Positions 44,647 through 56,838 of a stretch of DNA of 64,000 nucleotides are shown here, in pieces. How positions within the stretch are numbered: position 1 is the stretch's first letter; the number at the start of each line of letters is the position of its first letter. The stretch is from contig CM077665.1 in NCBI GenBank assembly GCA_039707655.1, positions 139,501,148 to 139,565,147 on the forward strand. Reading direction: 5' to 3'. Position numbers and translations under genes: made by a program. Under the pieces are notes generated by a model that saw only the letters and a list, made by a program, of their open reading frames with translations, did not search any database and was not told the DNA's origin. This stretch comes from Elymus sibiricus (lineage: Eukaryota; Streptophyta; Magnoliopsida; Poales; Poaceae).

Positions 44647-46405
44647 TATTAGAAATATGCCCTAGAGGCAATAATAATTTAGTTATTATCATATTTCCTT
44701 GTTCGTGATAATCGTTTATTATCCATGCTATAATTGTATTGATTGGAAACTCAAATACATGTGTGGGTACATAGACAACACTGTGTCCCTAGTATGCCTC
44801 TAGTTAACTAGCTCGTTGATCAAAAGATGGTGAAGGTTTCCTAGCCATGGACATGAGATGTCATTTGATAACGGGATCACATCATTAGGAGAATGATGTG
44901 ATGGACAAGACCCAAACTGTAAACGTAGCATATGATCGTGTCAGTTTATTGCTATTGTTTTCTGCATGTCAAGTATCTGTTCCTATGACCATGAGATCAT
45001 GCAACTCCCTGACATCGGAGGAGTACCTTGTGTGTATCAAACGTCGCAACGTAATTGGGTGACTATAAAGGTGCTCTACAGGTATCTCCGAGGATGTCTG
45101 TTGGGTTGGCATGGATCAAGACTGGGATTTGTTACTCCGTGTGACGGAGAGGTATCTCAGGGCCCACTCGGTAATACAACATCACAATGAGCCTTGCAAG
45201 CAATGTGACTAAAGTGTTAGCCACGAGATCTTGTATTACGGAACGAGTAAAGAGACTTGCCGGTAACGAGATTGAACTAGGTATAGAGATACCGACGATC
45301 GAATCTCGGGCAAGTAACATACCGAAGAACAAAGGGAACAGCATACGGGATTAACTGAATCCTTGACATAGAGGTTCGACCGATAAAGATCTTCGTAGAA
45401 TATGTAGGAGCCAATATGGGCATCCAGGTCCCGCTATTGGTTATTGACCGTAGAGGTGTCTCGGTCATGTCTACATAGTTCTCGAACCCGCAGGGTCTAC
45501 ACACTTAACGTTTGGTGACGATATAAGTATAGTTGAGTTGTTATGTTGGTGACCGAAAGTTGTTCGGAGTCCCGGATGAGATCCCGGACATGACGAGGAG
45601 CTCTGGAATAGTCCGGAGGTAAAGATTGATATATGGGATAATAGTGTTTGGTCTCCGGAAGGGTTCCGGAATTCACCGGAAGGAGTTTCGGATGTTTCCC
45701 GAAATGTTCGGGTATGAGAACACTTTATTTGGGCCAAGGGGTAAAGCCCACGAGGCTTTAGGAAGGTGCAAAAGGAAGTTTTGCGGAGGCCAGGGGCCAG
45801 ACGCCAGGGACCCTGGCGTCTGGGGCCAGACGGCGAGGACCCTGGCGTCTGGTCCTGGAGTCCGAGCAGGACTCTTGCCTTGCGGGCCAAACCGACTTTG
45901 CGGAGGCTCTTTCTCCAAGTTTCGACCCCAGGGCTCAACATATAAATAGAGGGGCAGGGCTAGCACCCGGAACACATCAAGATTTCCCCAAGCCGTGTGC
46001 GGCAACCCTAACCCTCTAGTTCCTACGTCATAATCTCCGTAGCGCTTGGCGAAGCCCTGCAGAGATTGTTCCTCACCACCATCACCACGCCGTCGTGCTG
46101 CCGGAACTCATCTACTACTTCACCATCGCTCGCTGGATCGAGGAGGTGAAGGCGTCATCAAGCCGTACGTGTGTTGAACGCGGAGGTGCCGTCCGTTCGG
46201 CACTAGTTCGTGATCGGTTCGAGGGACGACTTGCGATTTGGATCGCGGAGACGTTTGACTACATCAACCGCGTTTCTTAACGCTTCCGCTTAGCGATCTA
46301 CAAGGGTATGTAGATTCACTCTCCCTCTCGTAAATGCTCATCACTATGGATAGATCTTGTGTGAGCGTAGGAAAATTTTTGTTTCCCATGCAACGTTCCC
46401 CAACA
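44647..46405 (+). repeat. 5' LTR of the Copia element
   Basis: Typical Angela LTR, but the first bases read tattagaaatatg where the 3' LTR has tgttggaaatatg, i.e. two G-to-A changes including the terminal TG. TATA box catataaatagagg near 45938 and a leader beyond it. Ends cgttccccaaca. Confidence 0.9.
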
Positions 46406-46406
46406 G

Positions 46407-46418
46407 TGGTATCAGAGC
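46407..46418 (+). promoter_or_regulatory. primer binding site, initiator tRNA-Met type
   Basis: tggtatcagagc, one base after the LTR; the usual Copia primer site. Confidence 0.9.
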
Positions 46419-47590
46419 TAGGTCTATGCGTAGATGAGATCTCGAGTAGAACACAAACGAGTTGTGGGCGTGGGTGTATACATATTGCTTGCCGTTACTA
46501 GTTGATACTTGATTCGGCGGTATTGTGAGATGAAGCGGCCCGGACCGACATTACGCGTACGCTTACGCGAGACAGGTTCCTTCAACTGACATGTAACTTC
46601 GTTGCATAAAGATGGCTAGCGGGTGTCTGTCTCTCTCACTTTATTTGAATCAATTTCAATGAAGAGGGTTCTTTTAGAAGATCAAAAAGCAATCACTACA
46701 CCACGTTGTGGTTTTGCGTAGGTAAGAACGGTTCTTGCAAACCCGTAGCAGCCACGTAAAATTTGCAACAACAATTAGAGGACGTCTAACTTGTTTTTGT
46801 AGGGTATGTTGTGATGTGATATGGCCAATTACATGATGAGATATATGTGATGTATGAGATGATCATGTGTTGTATAGAATATCACGACTTGCGTGTCGAT
46901 GAGTACGGCAACTGGCAGGAGCCATAGAGTTGTCTTTAATTATTGTATGACCTGCGTGTCAATCATTAAGCGCTATGTAATGCTTTACTTTATCGCTAAA
47001 CGTTAGCAATAGTCGTGGAAGCAACAGTCGGCGCGACAACCTCATGGCGACACGTTGATGGAGATCAAGATGATGGAGATCATGGTGTCATGCCGGTGAC
47101 GATGGAGATCATGCCGGTGCTTTGGAGATGGAGATCAAAAGCACGAGTTCATGGCCATATCATGTCACTTATGATTTGCATGTGATGTTAATCCTTTTAT
47201 GCATCTTATTTTGCTTAGGACGACGGTAGCATTATAAGGTGATCCCTCACTTAAATTTCAAGATAAATTGTGTTCTCCCCGAGTGTGCACCGTTGCGAAA
47301 GTTCGTCGTTTCGAGACACGCCGTGATGATCGGGTGTGATAGACTCTACGTTCACATACAACGGGTGTAAGCCATGTTGCACGTGCGGAACACTCGGGTT
47401 ATACTTGACGAGCCTAGCATGTACAGACATGGCCTCGGAACACAAGAGACCGAAAGGTCGAACATGAGTCATATAGTAGATATGATCAACATGAAGATGT
47501 TCACCATTGAAACCACCTCAACTCACGTGATGATCGGACTTGAGTTGGTGGATTTGGATCATGTGACACTCGAATGACCGGAGGGATGTC
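46419..47590 (+). other. leader of the Copia element
   Basis: Non-coding leader before gag. Short G/A-rich repeats with 'gatggagatca' near 47056, 47070, 47103 and 47127. No frame. Confidence 0.5.
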
Positions 47591-50500
47591 AATTTCAGTG
47601 GATGTTTTTAAGTAATATGATTAACTAAACTCATTATCATGAACATAGTCAAAATGTCTTTGCAAATTATGTTGTAGATTACTAGCTCGCGCTGTAGCTC
47701 CCTTGAATTTTTATATGTTCCTAGAGAAATAGATTTGAAAGATGATGGTAGCAATAATGCGGACTGGGTCCGTAATCTGAGGATTGTCCTCAATGCTGCA
47801 CAGAAGGCTTATGTCCTTAATGCACCGCTCGGTGCGCCACCCCCTCAAGCGTCGTCTGTAGATGTTGTGAACATCTGACAGGCACGTTCTGATAACTACT
47901 TGATAGTTCAGTGCGTCATGCATTACGGCTTAGAATTGAGGCTCCAAAACGTTTTGAACGTCACGGAACATACGAGATGTTCTAAGAGCTGAAATTGGGA
48001 TCTCAGGCTCGTGCCCGTGTTGAAAGGTATGAGACCTCCAACAAGATTCTTTGCCTGCAAGATGATGGAGAATAGCTCAATCGTTGAGCATGTGCTTAGA
48101 TTGTCTGGGTACTACAATTGCTTGAATCGAGTGAAGTTGATCTTCCAGATAAGATAGTGATTGGTATAGTTCTCCAAGTCACTGTCACTAAGCTACTAGA
48201 GCTTCGTGATGAACTATAAAAGGCCAGAGATGGAAATAATGATCCCTGAGCTATTCGCGATGTTTGACCCCGCGAAGGTAGAAATCAAGAAGGAGCATCA
48301 AGTGTTGATGGTTAGTAAAACCACTAGTTTCAAGAAGGGCAAGGGCAAGGAGGGATACTTCATGGATGGCAAGCCAGTTGCTGCTCCAGTAAAGAAACCC
48401 AAGGTTGAACCCAAACCCGAGACTGAGTGCTTCTATTATGAGGAGAACGGTTGCTGAAGTGGAACAACCCTAGATGCTTGGTAGATAAGAAGGTTGGCAA
48501 CGTCGACAGAAGTATATTTGATATACGTGTTATTGATGTGTACCTTACTAGTACTCCTAGTAGCACCTGGGTATTAGATACCGGTTCGGTTGCTAAGTGT
48601 TGGTAACTCGAAATAAAAGCTACGGAATAAACGGAGGCTAAGGGTGAGGTGACGATGAGTGTTGGAAGTGTTTCCAAGGTAGATGTGATCACCATCGCGC
48701 GCTCTCTCTACCTTTGGGATTAGTGATGAACCTAAATAAATGTTATTTGGTGTTTGCGTTAAGCATGAACGTGATTAGATCAAGTTTATTGCAATACGGT
48801 TATTCATTGCAGTTAGAGAATAATGGTTATTCTGTTTACATGAATAATACCTTCAATGGTCATGCACCCAATAAGAGTGGTTTATTGAATCTTGATCGTA
48901 GTGATACACATATTCATAATATTGATGCCAAAAGATACAAAGTTAATAATGATAGTACCACATACTTGTGGCACTGCCGCTAAATGTCATATTGGTGTAA
49001 AACGCATGAAGAAACTCCATGCTGATGGATCTTTGGACTCATTCGATTTCGAATCGGTTGAGACATGCGGACCATGCCTCATGGGCAAGATGACTAAAAC
49101 CCCGTTTTCCGGTATGATGGAGCGGGCAATTGACTTATTGGAAATGATACATGTTGATGTATGCGGTCCAGTGAGTTTTGTAGTGGGCGGTGGATATCGT
49201 TATTTTCTTACCTTCACTGATGATTTGAGTAGATATAGTGTATATTTACTTAATGAAACACAAGTCTGAATCGTTTGAAAAGTTCAGAGTGAAGTTTGAG
49301 ATCATCGTGACAAGAAGATAAAATGTCTACGATATGATCGTGGAGGTAAATATCTGAGTTACGAGTTTGGTATATAACTTAAGACAATGTGGAAGTTGTT
49401 TCACAACTCACGCCACCTGGAACACCATAATGTGATGGTGTGTCCGAACGTCGTAGTTGTGCTCTATTAGATATGGTGCGAACTATGATGTCTCTTATCG
49501 ATTTACCACTATCGTTTTAGGGTTATGCATTAGAGACAACCACATTCACTTTAAAAGGGGCACCATAAGTCCGTTGAGATGACACCGTATGAATTTTGGT
49601 TTGGCGGAAACCTAAGCTGTCATTTTTTAATGTTTGGGGCTGCGACGCTTATGTGAAAAAGGGTTTTCACCTAATGAGCTCGAACCCAAAGCGGACAAAT
49701 GCATCTTCATAGAATACCCTAACGTAACAGTTGGGTGAACCTTCTATCTCAGATCCAAGCACAAAGTGTTTGTTGCTAAAAACGGGTCCTTTCTCGAGAA
49801 AAAGTTTCTTTCGAAAGATTGAGTGGGAGGAAGATAGAACTTGATGAGGTTGTTGAACCTTTGTTTCAACCAAAGAGTAGCGCAGCGCAGAAAGTTGTTT
49901 CTGTGGAGCCTACGTTAGTTGAAGAGGAAGTTAATGATGATGATCATGAAACTTCGGATCAAGTTACTATCGAACCTCGTGGGTCGACAAGGACGCGTAC
50001 TGCTCCTGAGTGGTACGGCAACCCTGTCTTAGAGGTCATGTTGTTGAACAACGATGAACCTACGAGCTATGGAGAAGTGATGATGGGCCCGGATTCCGAG
50101 AAATGGTTAGAGGCCATGAAATCCGAGATGGGATCCATGTAAGAAAACAAAGTATGGGCTTTGGAAGTATTACCTGAAGGGCGTAAGGCCATTCAGAACA
50201 AATGGATTTTTTAAGAGGAAGACGGACGTGGACGGTAATGTCACCGTCTATAAAGCTCGACTTGTGGCAAAGGGTTTTTCACAAGTTCAAGGAGTTGACT
50301 ACGATGAGACTTTCTCACCCGTAGCGATGCTAAAGTCTGTTGGAATCATGTTAGCAGTTGCTGCATTTTTCAATTATGAAATCTGGCAGATGGATGTCAA
50401 AAACATCGTTTCCTTGATGGTATCCGTAAGGAAAGGTTGTATGTGATACAACCGGAAGGTTTTGTTAGTCCTAAGGATGCTAAAATGTATGCAAACTCCA

Positions 50501-51437
50501 GCGATCCTTCTATGGACTGGAGCAAGCATCTCGGAGTTGGAATATACACTTTGATGAGGTGATCAAAGTTGTTATGTCTATACAAAGTTGATGAGAAACT
50601 TGTATTTACAATAGAGTGAGTGGGAGCACTATAGAATTTCTGATAAGTATATGTGGTTGACATATTGTTGATCGGAAATAATGTAGAATTTCTGGAAAGC
50701 ATAAAGGGTCATTTGAAAGGAGTTTTTCAAAGGAAGACCTGGAATGAAGCTACTTAAATATTGGGCATCAAGATCTATAGAGATAGATCAAGACGTCTGA
50801 TAAGACTTTCAATGAGTACATACCTTGACAAGATTTTGAAAGAGTTCAAAATGGATCAGTCAAAGAAAGAGTTCTTGCCTGATTTGTAAGGTGTGGAGTT
50901 GAGTGAGACTCAAAGCTCGACCACGGCAGAAGAAAGAGAAAGGACGAAGGTCATCCCCTATGCCTTATCCATAGGCTCTGTATAGTATGCCATGCTGTGT
51001 ACCGCACCTGATGTGTGCCTTGCCATGATTCTGTCAAGGGGTACAAGAGTGATCCAGGAGTGGATCACTGGACAGCGGTCAAGATTATCCTTAGTAACCA
51101 GAGGACTAAGGAAATATTTCTCAATTATGGAGGTGATGAAGAGTTCGTCGTAAAGGGTTACGTCGATGCAAGCTTTGACACCTATCCGGACGACTCTGAG
51201 TAGCAGTCAGGATACATATAGTGGAGCAGCCATTTGGAATAGCTCCAAGTGGAGTGTGGTAGAAGTGTCTACAGTATGACATAGAGATTTGCAAAGTACA
51301 CACGGATCTGAATGTCGCAGACCCGTTGACTAAAGACCTCTCTCACATGCAAAGCATGATCGAACCCCAGAACTCATTGGGTGTTAGAACAATGTAAATC
51401 ACATGGTGATGTGAACTAGATTATTGACTCTAGTGCA
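47591..51437 (+). pseudogene. gag-pol polyprotein of the Copia element, degenerate
   Basis: Order of recognisable pieces: gag (47730-48460; ADWVRNLRIVLNAAQKAYVL, a broken zinc knuckle near CFYYEENGC at 48430), GAG-pre-integrase and integrase (48890-49270; HIGVKRMKKLHADGSLDSFD, MIHVDVCGPV, RYFLTFTDDLSRY), a linker with EPRGSTRTRTAPEWYG (49970-50030), reverse transcriptase (50090-50700; KARLVAKGFSQVQGVDYDE, TFSPVAMLKSVG, WQMDVK), and RNase H (51120-51210; GYVDASFDTYPDD). The RT active site reads YVVD instead of YVDD (around 50652-50663). Many stops and shifts (for example 47875, 48457, 49267, 50140, 50210, 50450, 51201). It cannot make a functional enzyme; the copy must have moved with proteins from another element. 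Confidence 0.8.
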
Positions 51438-51446
51438 AGTGGGAGA
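51438..51446 (+). promoter_or_regulatory. polypurine tract of the Copia element
   Basis: aagtgggaga-type purine block immediately before the 3' LTR, the expected second-strand priming site. Confidence 0.75.
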
Positions 51447-51447
51447 C

Positions 51448-53153
51448 TGTTGGAAATATGCCCTAGAGGCAATAATAATTTAGTTATTATCATATTTCCT
51501 TGTTCGTGATAATCGTTTATTATCCATGCTATAATTGTATTGATTGGAAACTCAAATACATGTGTGGGTACATAGACAACACTGTGTCCCTAGTATGCCT
51601 CTAGTTAACTAGCTCGTTGATCAAAAGATGGTGAAGGTTTCCTAGCCATGGACATGAGATGTCATTTGATAACGGGATCACATCATTAGGAGAATGATGT
51701 GATGGACAAGACCCAAACTGTAAACGTAGCATATGATCGTGTCAGTTTATTGCTATTGTTTTCTGCATGTCAAGTATCTGTTCCTATGACCATGAGATCA
51801 TGCAACTCCCTGACATCGGAGGAGTACCTTGTGTGTATCAAACGTCGCAACGTAATTGGGTGACTATAAAGGTGCTCTACAGGTATCTCCGAGGATGTCT
51901 GTTGGGTTGGCATGGATCAAGACTGGGATTTGTTACTCCGTGTGACGGAGAGGTATCTCAGGGCCCACTCGGTAATACAACATCACAATGAGCCTTGCAA
52001 GCAATGTGACTAAAGTGTTAGCCACGAGATCTTGTATTACGGAACGAGTAAAGAGACTTGCCGGTAACGAGATTGAACTAGGTATAGAGATACCGACGAT
52101 CGAATTTCGGGCAAGTAACATACCGAAGAACAAAGGGAACAGCATACGGGATTAACTGAATCCTTGGCATAGAGGTTCGACCGATAAAGATCTTCGTAGA
52201 ATATGTAGGAGCCAATATGGGCATCCAGGTCCCGCTATTGGTTATTGACCGTAGAGGTGTCTCGGTCATGTCTACATAGTTCTCGAACCCGCAGGGTCTA
52301 CACACTTAACGTTTGGTGACGATATAAGTATAGTTGAGTTGTTATGTTGGTGACCGAAAGTTGTTCGGAGTCCCGGATGAGATCCCGGACATGACGAGGA
52401 GCTCTGGAATAGTCCGGAGGTAAAGATTGATATATGGGATAATAGTGTTTGGTCTCCGGAAGGGTTCCGGAATTCACCGGAAGGAGTTTCGGATGTTTCC
52501 CGAAATGTTCGGGTACAAGAACACTTTATTTGGGCCAAGGGGTAAAGCCCACGAGGCTTTAGGAAGGTGCAAAAGGAAGTTTTGCGGAGGCCAGGGGCCA
52601 GACGCCAGGGACCCTGGCGTCTGGGGCCAGACGGCGAGGACCCTGGCGTCTGGTCCTGGAGTCCGAGCAGGACTCTTGCCTTGCGGGCCAAACCGACTTT
52701 GAGGAGGCTCTTTCTCCAAGTTTCGACCCCAGGGCTCAACATATAAATAGAGGGGCAGGGCTAGCACCCGGAACACATCAAGATCCGTAGCGCTTGGCGA
52801 AGCCCTGCAGAGATTGTTCCTCACCACCATCACCACGCCGTCGTGCTGCCGGAACTCATCTACTACTTCACCATCGCTCGCTGGATCGAGGAGGTGAAGG
52901 CGTCATCAAGCCGTACGTGTGTTGAACGCGGAGGTGCCGTCCGTTCGGCACTAGTTCGTGATCGGTTCGAGGGACGACTTGCGATTTGGATCGCGGAGAC
53001 GTTTGACTACATCAACCGCGTTTCTTAACGCTTCCGCTTAGCGATCTACAAGGGTATGTAGATTCACTCTCCCTCTCGTAGATGCTCATCACTATGGATA
53101 GATCTTGTGTGTGCGTAGGAAATTTTTTGTTTCCCATGCAACGTTCCCCAACA
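51448..53153 (+). repeat. 3' LTR of the Copia element
   Basis: Starts TGTTGGAAATATG, ends cgttccccaaca. Lacks about 52 bases that the 5' LTR has at about 45982-46034 (from catcaagat to ccgtagcgc). Otherwise almost identical. Confidence 0.9.
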
Positions 53154-53158
53154 CTCCC

Positions 53159-53560
53159 CTGGGTACCGACGTTTGTTCCATTCCATGATCTAGTGTGAGC
53201 ACCTTCATTGATGGCTAGTCCATGTGATGGCGATGGATTGGCTTTCCTTGATGTCTAGTCTTCTCTTGAGTTGGCTTGTTTCTTTGCTCCTGGTGCTCGA
53301 CTGTGGATGAGGGCTCCGAAGACCACAAGCAATACTCCTTTTCTTTTTCCCTTTTGATCTTTGCTTATTGTTTTTTGGGGTTGTGTTGTTGCTCCTTTGC
53401 ATCTTTGTATATGCCGTTTCCTTTCTTGTGTTGTGTGATGTGGTGTGGCATAGTGCCGTGGGTTGTGATCTTGCAATTCCTAGCTGGTTAATGGCTTCGT
53501 TACTTCAAAGCCGGACTCTTCTTGAGTCTTCGGTCTAAAAAAGTGTGAAAGTGGTTAGGA
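53159..53560 (+). other. right part of the LINE-like target sequence
   Basis: T-rich, ending with ggcttcgttacttcaaagcc and cttcggtctaaaaaag near 53535; see 44415-44646. No gene. Confidence 0.3.
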
Positions 53561-54150
53561 TAATTTTCTATCGCTTTTAAAAGTTACGGTAGAGATTTTT
53601 TACATCTGATCCAAATCCAAGTCCGACTGATATGATACCGTATAGGATATGATACTACTAATATTCTGAGTCTATTTTTAATAGGATAATCTGACATCTT
53701 TAAATATGTATATTCAATTTATGTGTAAAGTTTTAAGTATTAACTAGCAATACGTGAATGTCATATTTGCTTATGAGACAAGACATATGCTTATTAGTGA
53801 TTTATTTGGCTTATTTTAGTATTTTTCTAGTCTTATGTGTGCTTAAAATGTAAAAGTATGAAGACTTTCTCATTGATTTGTATAATTTTAGTTTAAATCA
53901 TTTATATATTCCTCGTATATGCATGTGGCATATGACCGTTTTCGATTTCAGTCTATTCCATTATTGTACCATGTCTGAATCTGCCATAATTTCGTATTCA
54001 AATCTGCACAATGTGGTATTGGAATTCATATCCCTCCCGCTTCTGAAAACAAAAATAAATATGAAATATGATAGCGGTATAAGAATTATCCATCCAAATA
54101 CCGACGAAAGCCATGTGACGGCTTTGTCGGCACCGATGATGGCAAAATAT
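53561..54150. other. intergenic, no recognised feature
   Basis: AT-rich, without repeats or frames that I can support. Confidence 0.5.
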
Positions 54151-55216
54151 TAGAGCAACCCCAATGCGTCGACCCAAATTGTCCGCTCATGTCCGTTTGG
54201 ATCGAAACTGACACAAAAGTCAGCCCAACGCGGCGACCCAAACGGACGCGCCTCCGCTTTTTGTTCATTGCGGGATCCATTTCTGGCCCAAATTTGGACC
54301 GCGTTTGCGTCGGCACGGACAAGAAACGGACGTGCGTGACGCCCGCCTTGTCCTCCCCTGGCCCACAAGTCAGTGGCACATTGGCCATTCCCTCTTCCTC
54401 CCATCAACAACCATCACACCCGACCGCCCCACCTGCCGCTGCCGCCCAGTTTCGGTGCCCAGGCCAGCCGTCCGCACCCTCATACCTCCGCCCGCAGTAC
54501 GACACCTTCGAACGTCGGCGCCACCACCGCCTCGCCGCAACGTCATCGCAGCACCCCGATGTCGCAGCCACCACCGCCTCGCCCCAACTTCACTGCAGCA
54601 CACCGCGTAGACGCAGCAACCGCCTCACCCCAGATGCCGCCACGCTTGCCGGACGCCGATAGGCCTGCTACCAGGTCTAGCGGAGGCGCGAGCCTCTTCA
54701 CCGGCCAACTTCTTCGATGACACCCGCAAGCTGTTTGACGGTTTGCCCACAAGGTACAAATGGACTCCACCGCCGAGTTCTTTTCCATAATTTCCTTTGC
54801 CGATCGGATAATTCTTCATCCGATGATGAGGAGCTTGTGGCTGCTGTATTAGTAGGTAGCGACCGATGTTCATGGGTTCGATCCCGGGGTACACTTTGGT
54901 GTTGAATCACAACCGAGAGAGTGGTCATTTCCTACTCTGGAAGGACTACTTCGAGACCCCCAAACCGCTCTTCCCACCCCACCTATTCCGGCACCGTTTT
55001 CATATGGCAAGACATGTGTTCAACCGTATACGGGAGGTTGTGGCGGCATACGATAATTATTTGGAGTGCAAGGAGGATGCCCTCGGAAATATTGGCTTCT
55101 CCTCTTATCAGAAATGCACTGCAGCTATTCAGATGTTTGGGTACGGAGTTCCCTGGGATCTCATTGATGAGTATGTTTGAATGAGCGAGTCCACTTGCAT
55201 AGACTCCATGTATAGG

Positions 55217-56838
55217 TGTAGGATCGAAAGTATGTCTAGAGGGGGGTGATTAGACTACTTGACCAAATAAAATTCTACCTTTTCCCAATTTTAAGTGTTG
55301 GCAGATTTTAGCAATGATAGCAAGTCAAGTACACCCTACACATGCATGTCTAAGAGTATAGCAGCGGAAAGTAACAACAAGCATATGTATAGTAGAGGGT
55401 AGGAAGGAAGATCAAACGCAATTTGTAGACACGAAGATTTTTCCCGTGGTTCCGATAGGTGGTGCTATCGTACGTCCACGTTTATGGAGTCTTCAACCCA
55501 TGGAGGGTAACGGTCGCGAGAGTCCACGGAGGGCTCCACCCATAAGGGTCCACGAAGTAGCAACCTTGACTATTCCATAACGGCTTCCGTCCACGAAGGA
55601 CTAACCTCACTATGGGTAGATCTTCACGAAGTAGGCGATCTCCTTGCCCGTACAAACTTCTTGGTTCAACTCCACAACACAAAGTAGGAGGCTCCCAAGC
55701 GACACCTAACCAATCTAGGAGGCACCACCCTCCAAAAGGTAATAGGCTCGGCAATGTCGATGAACTCCTTGCTCTTGTGCTTCAAGATGATAGACTCCTC
55801 AACACACAATCACTCTCTCACAGATTTGGCTTTGGTGGAAGAGAATGAATTGGTGGAAAGCAACTTGGGGAGGCTAGATGATCTCAACACAAGGGTAGGT
55901 AGCTCTCTCTCAGAAAATTGGATGGGGCAAGTATGGAATAGTTCTGAGTGCTTCTCTTTCTAGTGGGTGGTGGTGAAGGGGTATATATAGGCATCCCCCA
56001 AAATCCAACCGTTACACCTAAAGTGACCAACTCGGTGACACCAAAGTGTAAAACTCGGTGGTACCGAAGTGACCGAAAGGTGGAAACTTTTGAATCTCGG
56101 TGAGATCGATATATAACTCTCGGTGGTACCGATCAGGTGACCAACGGTCAGAATGCACAACTCGGTGACGCCGATTCTCAAATCTCGGTGGTACCGATTC
56201 TTGACCATGGCTAACCAGAGAGTTGGTCCAAAAACTCGGTGAGACCGATTCATAATTCTCGGTGGTACCGATTCTTGTGAATAGCTAACCAGAGAGTTGG
56301 TCCAAGTCTCGGTGAGACCGATTGGCAAAACTCGGTGGTACCGAAGACTGAAAATAGCTAAACAGAAAGTTGGCAACTGAACTCGGTGGCACCGATGCAG
56401 AATCGGTTGCACCGACTGGCTAGGGTTTGGCATGGGTCTGTCTGAGTTTGGGAATCGGTGGGACCGAGTGGGAATTGTTGGTTGCACCGATTTTGGATAT
56501 TTGGCTTTGGACAGACTTTTGTGGAAGAGTTTGTGGGTGTTTTTGGTGACTATCACTTGTGCACGTGGAGCATGTTGTTCACCAACAGTACCTTACCCCC
56601 TTTTAATAGTATTGGCTTTCCTATGGACTCAAAAGTGATTTATCACAAAGTAAAATGTAGATTCCTCTTGCTTGAAGCTTTGCCAATCCATTTCCTTGCA
56701 TCTTGGGGTATTTCCACAATCCTTTTGCCATCCTTATCATTGAACTTTTCCTGAAATATACTTGGTGGAAACATTAGTTCAATGACATATATGTTGTTAT
56801 TAATTACCAAAACCACCAAGGGAGCAAATGTGCTTTCA
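55217..56838 (-). mobile_element. solo LTR carrying a CTCGGTG-type motif array
   Basis: TGTAGGATCGAAAGTATG at the left and tttgctttCA-type end (tgtgctttca) at 56838; flanked by the perfect 5-bp duplication atagg (55212-55216 and 56839-56843). Read on the minus strand it starts TGAAAGCACATTTGC and has a TATA box (tatatatacccc, near 55978-55989). No PBS, no coding domain. It contains at least a dozen copies of a short pseudo-palindrome. Family name unknown to me; very common in wheat. Inserted in the Harbinger transposase. Confidence 0.75.
56030..56495. repeat. array of CTCGGTGGTACCGA-type pseudo-palindromes
   Basis: About 14 degenerate copies of (a/t)ctcggtg(g/a)(t/g/c)accga(t/g), e.g. at 56056, 56137, 56182, 56257 and 56330, at irregular spacing of 20-75 bp. 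Confidence 0.8.

Larger units (their letters stand above)
44647..53153 (+). mobile_element. complete Copia retrotransposon, Angela/BARE-like
   Basis: 8.5 kb, with LTRs at 44647-46405 and 51448-53153, primer binding site at 46407, polypurine tract at about 51438, and the perfect target duplication ctccc on both sides (44642-44646 and 53154-53158). The LTRs differ by about ten substitutions (my count by eye) and one ~52-bp deletion in the right copy, which means a young insertion. The coding part is nevertheless heavily broken. Confidence 0.9.

Noticed and set aside
45471..46280. Repeated frames of 60-156 codons inside the Copia LTRs
   Set aside because: They occur identically in both LTRs (also 51767-53028) and reflect LTR leader sequence, not genes.
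53276..53491. A 71-codon Cys/Phe-rich frame
   Set aside because: T-rich LINE-like tail; translation is hydrophobic by composition only.
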